Source of the DNA: M55B165 sp051744245
Lineage (GTDB): Bacteria > Actinomycetota > Humimicrobiia > Humimicrobiales > Humimicrobiaceae
Direction of reading: 5' to 3'
DNA length: 17,046 nt
Assembly: GCA_051744245.1 (NCBI GenBank)
Contig: JBNJCV010000035.1
Coordinates: 1 to 17,046 of the forward strand
Positions within the stretch are counted from its first letter, which is position 1; each line of letters begins with the position of its first letter. Below are positions 13,651-17,046 of this stretch, in pieces. A program made the translations under genes and the position numbers. Below the pieces are notes generated by a model. The model was not told the DNA's origin. It did not search any database and saw only the letters and a program-made list of their open reading frames with translations.

Positions 13651-14253
13651 ATGTTAAATAAGCTTTTTTCTTCGAAAACAAGAGTTGAAGTCTTAAAACT
13701 GTTTTTATTAAATGCAGATGAAATTTTTTATCAGAGACAAATCTCTAAGCTTACTGCCCAGCCCATAAGAGGGGTACAGAGGGAGGTTGAAAAATTAAGC
13801 AAAATCGGGCTCATTGAAAGTTCGGTTCAGGGCAACAGGAATTACTATAAGTTAAACAAGGCTTGCCCTATAGCTCAGGATTTAAAAAATATTTTTTTAA
13901 AAACTGTAGGTGTTGCAAAAGTGCTAAAGGAAAGTTTAAGCAAAGAGAGAATCAAGTTTGCATTTATTTATGGCTCTTATGCAAAGGGGGAAGAAAGCTT
14001 TTTAAGTGATATTGACTTAATGGTTATAGGTGATATTCTATCCAAAGAGCTTTCAAGAATCCTTTCAGAACCCAAGCAGAAACTGAGAAGAGTAATCAAT
14101 TACGCGGTCTTCCCATTAAATGAGTTTATAAAAAAAGCAAACCAAAAAGATCATTTTATAAATTCTATACTAAATGATAGCAAAATATATATCATAGGAA
14201 GCGAAGATGGACTTAGAGAGTTTATTAAACCAGGGCAGGTTAAGAAATCATAA
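13651..14253 (+). CDS. Winged-HTH fused to MNT-type nucleotidyltransferase (antitoxin-like)
   Basis: An N-terminal winged helix-turn-helix (about residues 1-70: FYQRQISKL, then GVQREVEKLSKIGLI and NYYKLN) is joined to a minimal nucleotidyltransferase. The catalytic motif is GS-x10-DxD, seen as IYGSYAKG to SDIDLMVIG (Gly108, Ser109, Asp120, Asp122). This is the motif of MntA, which modifies its HEPN partner HepT by AMPylation. The N-terminal domain probably binds the repeats upstream. It has 200 residues and an ATG start with AAGGAA before it. The gene overlaps a HEPN gene by 47 bases, as in MNT/HEPN toxin-antitoxin pairs. The HEPN reading frame is interrupted, so this protein may now be an orphan antitoxin or a plain repressor. 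Confidence 0.88.
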   Translation: MLNKLFSSKTRVEVLKLFLLNADEIFYQRQISKLTAQPIRGVQREVEKLSKIGLIESSVQGNRNYYKLNKACPIAQDLKNIFLKTVGVAKVLKESLSKERIKFAFIYGSYAKGEESFLSDIDLMVIGDILSKELSRILSEPKQKLRRVINYAVFPLNEFIKKANQKDHFINSILNDSKIYIIGSEDGLREFIKPGQVKKS

Positions 14254-14653
14254 AACTTCCAAGAAAGAAATCGGGAATCTACTAGCACTTGCAAGAAGGG
14301 ATATAAAGGACTCAAAGGTTGAAGGACTTTCTTCAGACAGGAGATTCGCCTGTGCTTATAATGCTGTACTGCAGCTGGCTACAATTATGTTATACTGCTG
14401 AGGATATAGGCCAAAAGGATTAGGCCACCACTATACAGTGTTTCAGGCAATGAAGATAATAATGGGGGCCGATTATGATGCATTGGCTGATTATTTTGAT
14501 TCTTGCCGGGCCAAAAGAAATATAACTGATTATGACTATGCAGGAGCAATCTCAGACACAGAAGCAATGGAGTTAATTGAAGAAGCAGAGGGGTTTTTAG
14601 GAATCACCCTGGATTGGATTAAAGAGAACTATAAGCATTTTAGTCAATTCTAA
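14207..14653 (+). pseudogene. HEPN-domain protein with in-frame UGA (toxin partner of the MNT protein)
   Basis: The frame from ATG 14207 encodes MDLESLLNQGRLR and the typical HEPN helix LLALARRDIKDS, then AYNAVLQLATIMLYC, then TGA at 14399-14401. The very next codons in the same frame resume the family sequence (GYRPKGLGHHYTVFQAM, then DYFDSCRAKRNITDYDYAG) and run to TAA at 14651-14653. Without the UGA it would be a normal 148-residue HEPN protein. There is no base gained or lost and the rest looks undecayed, so one substitution is enough to explain it. UGA ends other genes here, so general recoding is unlikely; read-through is possible. Overlap with the upstream nucleotidyltransferase gene is 47 bases. 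The active motif region reads R-x4-Y-x-Y (Arg104, Tyr109, Tyr111), with Tyr where HepT has His. Confidence 0.82.
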
Positions 14654-14832
14654 ATCAATGGGATTAGAAGTACCGTCTATAATTTATAAAGTTTATTCAG
14701 AAAATAGAAATAAGGGTGATGTATAGCTCTTCTATCCTAAATTTTGTAGCATATAGAATGTTAATAATTATTTACCCCTTCATATTTTAAGGAATCCAGT
14801 ATATCATTTTGTATGAATAAGAGGAATATATC

Positions 14833-15732
14833 ATGATATATGATTTAGCGGTAATTGGGACAGGTCCAGCAGGGATAACTGCTTCAATATATGCAGCAAG
14901 GAAAAAATTAAAACTTTTAGTTATCACCCGGGAGCTTGGGGGCCAGGTAATCTACAACCTGTCAGTTGAAAACTACACCGGTTTCCAGGAAATTTCAGGG
15001 GCGGAGCTTGTGCAAAAGTTTAAAAACCACCTTGAAGAGTTCAAGTTTGAATATGTGGAAGAGGAAGCAAAATCTTTGCAAAAGGAAAAACATTTTATAA
15101 CCCAGGCCGAAAAAAAATCTTTTGAGAGCAGGGCAGTTATAATTTCTACCGGTACCAAGCCCAAAGCGCTTAACATTAAAGGAGAGAAAGAATACAAAAA
15201 CAAGGGGATAAGCTATTGCGCTACCTGTGATGCCCCCTTATTCTCTGGCAAAACCGTAGCGGTTATAGGAAGCGGAAACCATGCCCTTTACTCAGCTGTC
15301 CAGCTGCTGGAGATAGCAAAAAAATTATATGTACTGAGCCCCCAGGGAAAACTTAAGGGAAAGCAGGTTTTGGTTGACAAGGTAAAGGGAAACAAGAAAG
15401 CTGAAATAATAGAAGGGGCAGAAATACTTGAAATTACTGGCAAGCAATTGGTAAGCGGCCTGAAATATAAGGCCGGAGGAAAAACTGATAAAATAGATGT
15501 TCAGGGCATTTTTATAAATATCGGCTATGAGCCCCAGACAGGCTTTCTAGGTAGCCTGGTAGATTTAAACCACAATAAAGAAATAATTATAGACAGATTT
15601 AACAATACCAGCTTAAAGGGAGCTTTTGCTGCCGGCGACTGCACTAATTATCCTTACAAGCAAATTATTGTTGCAGCCGGGCAAGGGGCATCAGCTACCT
15701 TGAGCGCTTATCAATATTTATCTAACCAATAA
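14833..15732 (+). CDS. trxB: Thioredoxin reductase-like flavoprotein
   Basis: An FAD-dependent dithiol reductase of the thioredoxin reductase/AhpF C-terminal type. The N-terminal FAD site is VIGTGPAGITASIYAARK, the redox pair is CATC (Cys129, Cys132) and the C-terminal FAD site is AAGDCTNYPYKQII. The second nucleotide site is GSGNHA (146-151) in place of the usual GGGDSA. Where E. coli-type enzymes have HRRxxxR for the NADPH phosphate, this protein has LSPQGKLKGK. This suggests a preference for NADH, or for a ferredoxin or another donor. The length of 299 residues is slightly short. The start is ATG at 14833 with AGAGGAA upstream. It is followed 4 bases later by a sugar kinase gene, so they form one operon. 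No thioredoxin gene is in the window. Confidence 0.88.
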   Translation: MIYDLAVIGTGPAGITASIYAARKKLKLLVITRELGGQVIYNLSVENYTGFQEISGAELVQKFKNHLEEFKFEYVEEEAKSLQKEKHFITQAEKKSFESRAVIISTGTKPKALNIKGEKEYKNKGISYCATCDAPLFSGKTVAVIGSGNHALYSAVQLLEIAKKLYVLSPQGKLKGKQVLVDKVKGNKKAEIIEGAEILEITGKQLVSGLKYKAGGKTDKIDVQGIFINIGYEPQTGFLGSLVDLNHNKEIIIDRFNNTSLKGAFAAGDCTNYPYKQIIVAAGQGASATLSAYQYLSNQ

Positions 15733-15736
15733 GAAT

Positions 15737-16729
15737 ATGTATGATGTAATAACAGTTGGTTCAAATACAATAGACGCCTTTGCCTATACAGACAGATCTG
15801 AATCAATCTGCATAAAAACCATTGATGGAGAAGAATGCTACATCTCTTATCCCACGGGTTCAAAGCTCTTAATAGATGAATTACATTTTTCTACTGGCGG
15901 AGGGGGCACCAATACTGCGGCCACCTTTTCCAAGATGGGGCTTTCAGTAGGGTATGTGGGAAAAATTGGCTCAGATGATAACGGCAGGCGGGTGCTTCAA
16001 ACATTAAAGGATTGGAAAATAGATTTTGTGGGCGCCATTAGTTCGGACACCCAGGAAAGGACTGGCTATTCCATAATCCTGGACAGTATCGAAAGAAGGA
16101 GGACCATACTTGCTTACAAAGGGGTAAACAATGACCTGGATTTTAGGGAAATTGATTCTCAGAAATTAGAGACAAAATGGTTTTACCTGTGCAGCATGGT
16201 TGGGAAATCCTTTAAAGCCCTTGAAGACATTGCTCTATTTGCAAGAAAAAAAAGGATTAATGTATTGTTTAACCCCAGCAATTACCAGGCTGAGAAAGGG
16301 GAAAAATACCTGGCAAAAATATTGAGGTCTACCAAAGTTTTGGTTTTAAATAAGGAAGAGGCTGCTCATCTAGTAGGCAAAGGAGAGCCAAAAGAAAAGC
16401 TAGTGAAGCTAAGGAAAACAGGTCCAAAAATAGTGATTATTACAGATGGCAAGAATCCTATCCACTGCGTCGATGAGAATCTCTACTATATTGTCTACCC
16501 CATGGATATAAAAGTGGTTGAAGCTACAGGGGCAGGGGACAGTTTTGGGTCAGGGTTCCTGGCTGCTTATATATTAACCGGCGAGGTGGGAACTTCCTTA
16601 AAGGTTGGATTGGCAAATTCACAATCAGTGCTTAAGTATAAAGGGGCTAAATCAAAGATACTTACATTTGATGAAGCAAAAGAATACATTTCAAAAAATG
16701 AGATAATCTTAAAAAAATCTAAAATATAA
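15737..16729 (+). CDS. PfkB-family carbohydrate kinase
   Basis: A ribokinase-like sugar or nucleoside kinase. The sugar-side signature is FSTGGGGTNTAATFSKMG (about residues 51-68) with VGYVGKIGSDDNG next. The ATP-side signature is VEATGAGDSFGSGF (261-274), with Asp268 as catalytic base. A lid region is present (about 15-50 and 98-128). The NKEEAAHLVG block (205-214) and VIITDGKN also fit the family. The length of 330 residues is normal. Possible substrates include ribose, adenosine, fructose derivatives and 2-keto-3-deoxygluconate; the motifs do not decide. The ATG is 4 bases after the thioredoxin reductase stop. A 2TM-protein gene follows 11 bases after its own stop, so all three are probably one transcript. 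Confidence 0.92.
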   Translation: MYDVITVGSNTIDAFAYTDRSESICIKTIDGEECYISYPTGSKLLIDELHFSTGGGGTNTAATFSKMGLSVGYVGKIGSDDNGRRVLQTLKDWKIDFVGAISSDTQERTGYSIILDSIERRRTILAYKGVNNDLDFREIDSQKLETKWFYLCSMVGKSFKALEDIALFARKKRINVLFNPSNYQAEKGEKYLAKILRSTKVLVLNKEEAAHLVGKGEPKEKLVKLRKTGPKIVIITDGKNPIHCVDENLYYIVYPMDIKVVEATGAGDSFGSGFLAAYILTGEVGTSLKVGLANSQSVLKYKGAKSKILTFDEAKEYISKNEIILKKSKI

Positions 16730-16740
16730 AAGGAGATTCA

Positions 16741-17016
16741 TTGGAAGGCCAAAAATACAAGGAAGCTAAAAAAAGAGTAGAAGACATAAAGGGATTTTAT
16801 GGGCATCTTTTTGCTTATATTGGTGTAAATATTACCTTGATAGCAATTAATTTGGTTACCAGCCCGGGCAGTCTGTGGTTCTACTGGGTTACCATATTTT
16901 GGGGCATAGGGCTGTTTTGGCATGCCATGGGGGTTTTTGTGTTTAATAAATTCCCCGGAAGGAAATGGGAAGACAAAAAAATCAAGGAAATTATGGAAGA
17001 AATGGATGAAGAATAG
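16741..17016 (+). CDS. 2TM-domain protein, copy 2
   Basis: A 91-residue 2TM-domain protein with the same layout as the copy at 9020-9295: a charged helix, two TM segments joined by an SPGSLWFYW loop, then WGIGLFWHAMGVFVF and a Lys/Glu tail. The start is TTG at 16741 with AAAGGAGA 4 bases before it. Most differences from the other copy are conservative; a cluster of changes lies after the second TM (NKFPG against ERITG). It is the last gene of the thioredoxin reductase-kinase operon. The function is unknown. Confidence 0.87.
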   Translation: MEGQKYKEAKKRVEDIKGFYGHLFAYIGVNITLIAINLVTSPGSLWFYWVTIFWGIGLFWHAMGVFVFNKFPGRKWEDKKIKEIMEEMDEE

Positions 17017-17046
17017 TCTAGCCAATAAATTTCTTATACCACTGCA

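Noticed and set aside
14399..14450. Selenocysteine insertion at the HEPN UGA
   Set aside because: The bases after the UGA offer only a 4-bp GGCC pairing with a 10-base loop, not a convincing bacterial SECIS hairpin, and HEPN proteins are not known selenoproteins.
14659..14727. 22-codon frame MGLEVPSIIYKVYSE... after the HEPN gene
   Set aside because: No ribosome site, no family resemblance, too short. The gap 14654-14832 holds no clear promoter or terminator.
14722..14735. Small hairpin ATAG-N5-CTAT before the thioredoxin reductase gene
   Set aside because: A 4-bp AT-rich stem is expected by chance in such sequence.

Overview
The window is a compact, AT-rich bacterial chromosome segment (GC in the mid-thirties percent by eye). 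Intergenic gaps are short, and many genes are separated by under 15 bases or overlap by 4 to 47 bases. Shine-Dalgarno sites of the AGGAGG type precede many genes. About a quarter of the starts are TTG or GTG (TTG at 2742, 3916, 8482, 16741; GTG at 10779, 11507). Two lipoprotein signal peptides, an ECF sigma factor with a nearby membrane partner, and a thioredoxin reductase that seems to lack the usual NADPH-phosphate-binding motif suggest an uncultured, possibly anaerobic bacterium. The sequence alone does not fix the phylum. UGA is a normal stop here (it ends the genes at 10782 and 11195). I found no rRNA, tRNA, CRISPR array, IS element or phage gene.

Layout. 1-91: 3' end of an unidentified gene. 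170-3645: probable envelope-stress operon of a substrate-binding lipoprotein, an HtrA protease, an ECF sigma factor and a one-TM protein that may be its anti-sigma factor; a small membrane ORF converges on its end. 3916-5289: AzgA-type purine permease, followed by a hairpin. 5348-7196: HAD phosphatase and a cation-diffusion-facilitator transporter fused to a NifX/NifB-like domain. 8482-7193 (minus): amidohydrolase. 8595-11195: tight five-gene operon of a membrane protein, a 2TM protein, an AAC(3)-family acetyltransferase, an RlaP-type nucleotidyltransferase and a stand-alone T4-polynucleotide-kinase-like 3'-phosphatase. 11411-11199 (minus): DUF2007-like protein, possibly leaderless. 11507-12184: unrecognised protein. 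12534-12181 (minus): TPR protein. 12599-13441: HExxH lipoprotein. 13592-14653: MNT/HEPN toxin-antitoxin-like locus with its own promoter and tandem operator-like repeats, in which the HEPN gene has an in-frame UGA. 14833-17016: thioredoxin reductase, PfkB sugar kinase and a second 2TM protein.

The most interesting parts are the RNA-repair-like pair (RlaP plus 3'-phosphatase, with no ligase in view) joined to an acetyltransferase, and the nearby MNT/HEPN locus with an interrupted toxin gene. Together they place RNA-damage and RNA-repair type functions within about 4.5 kb. That they act together is inference only.
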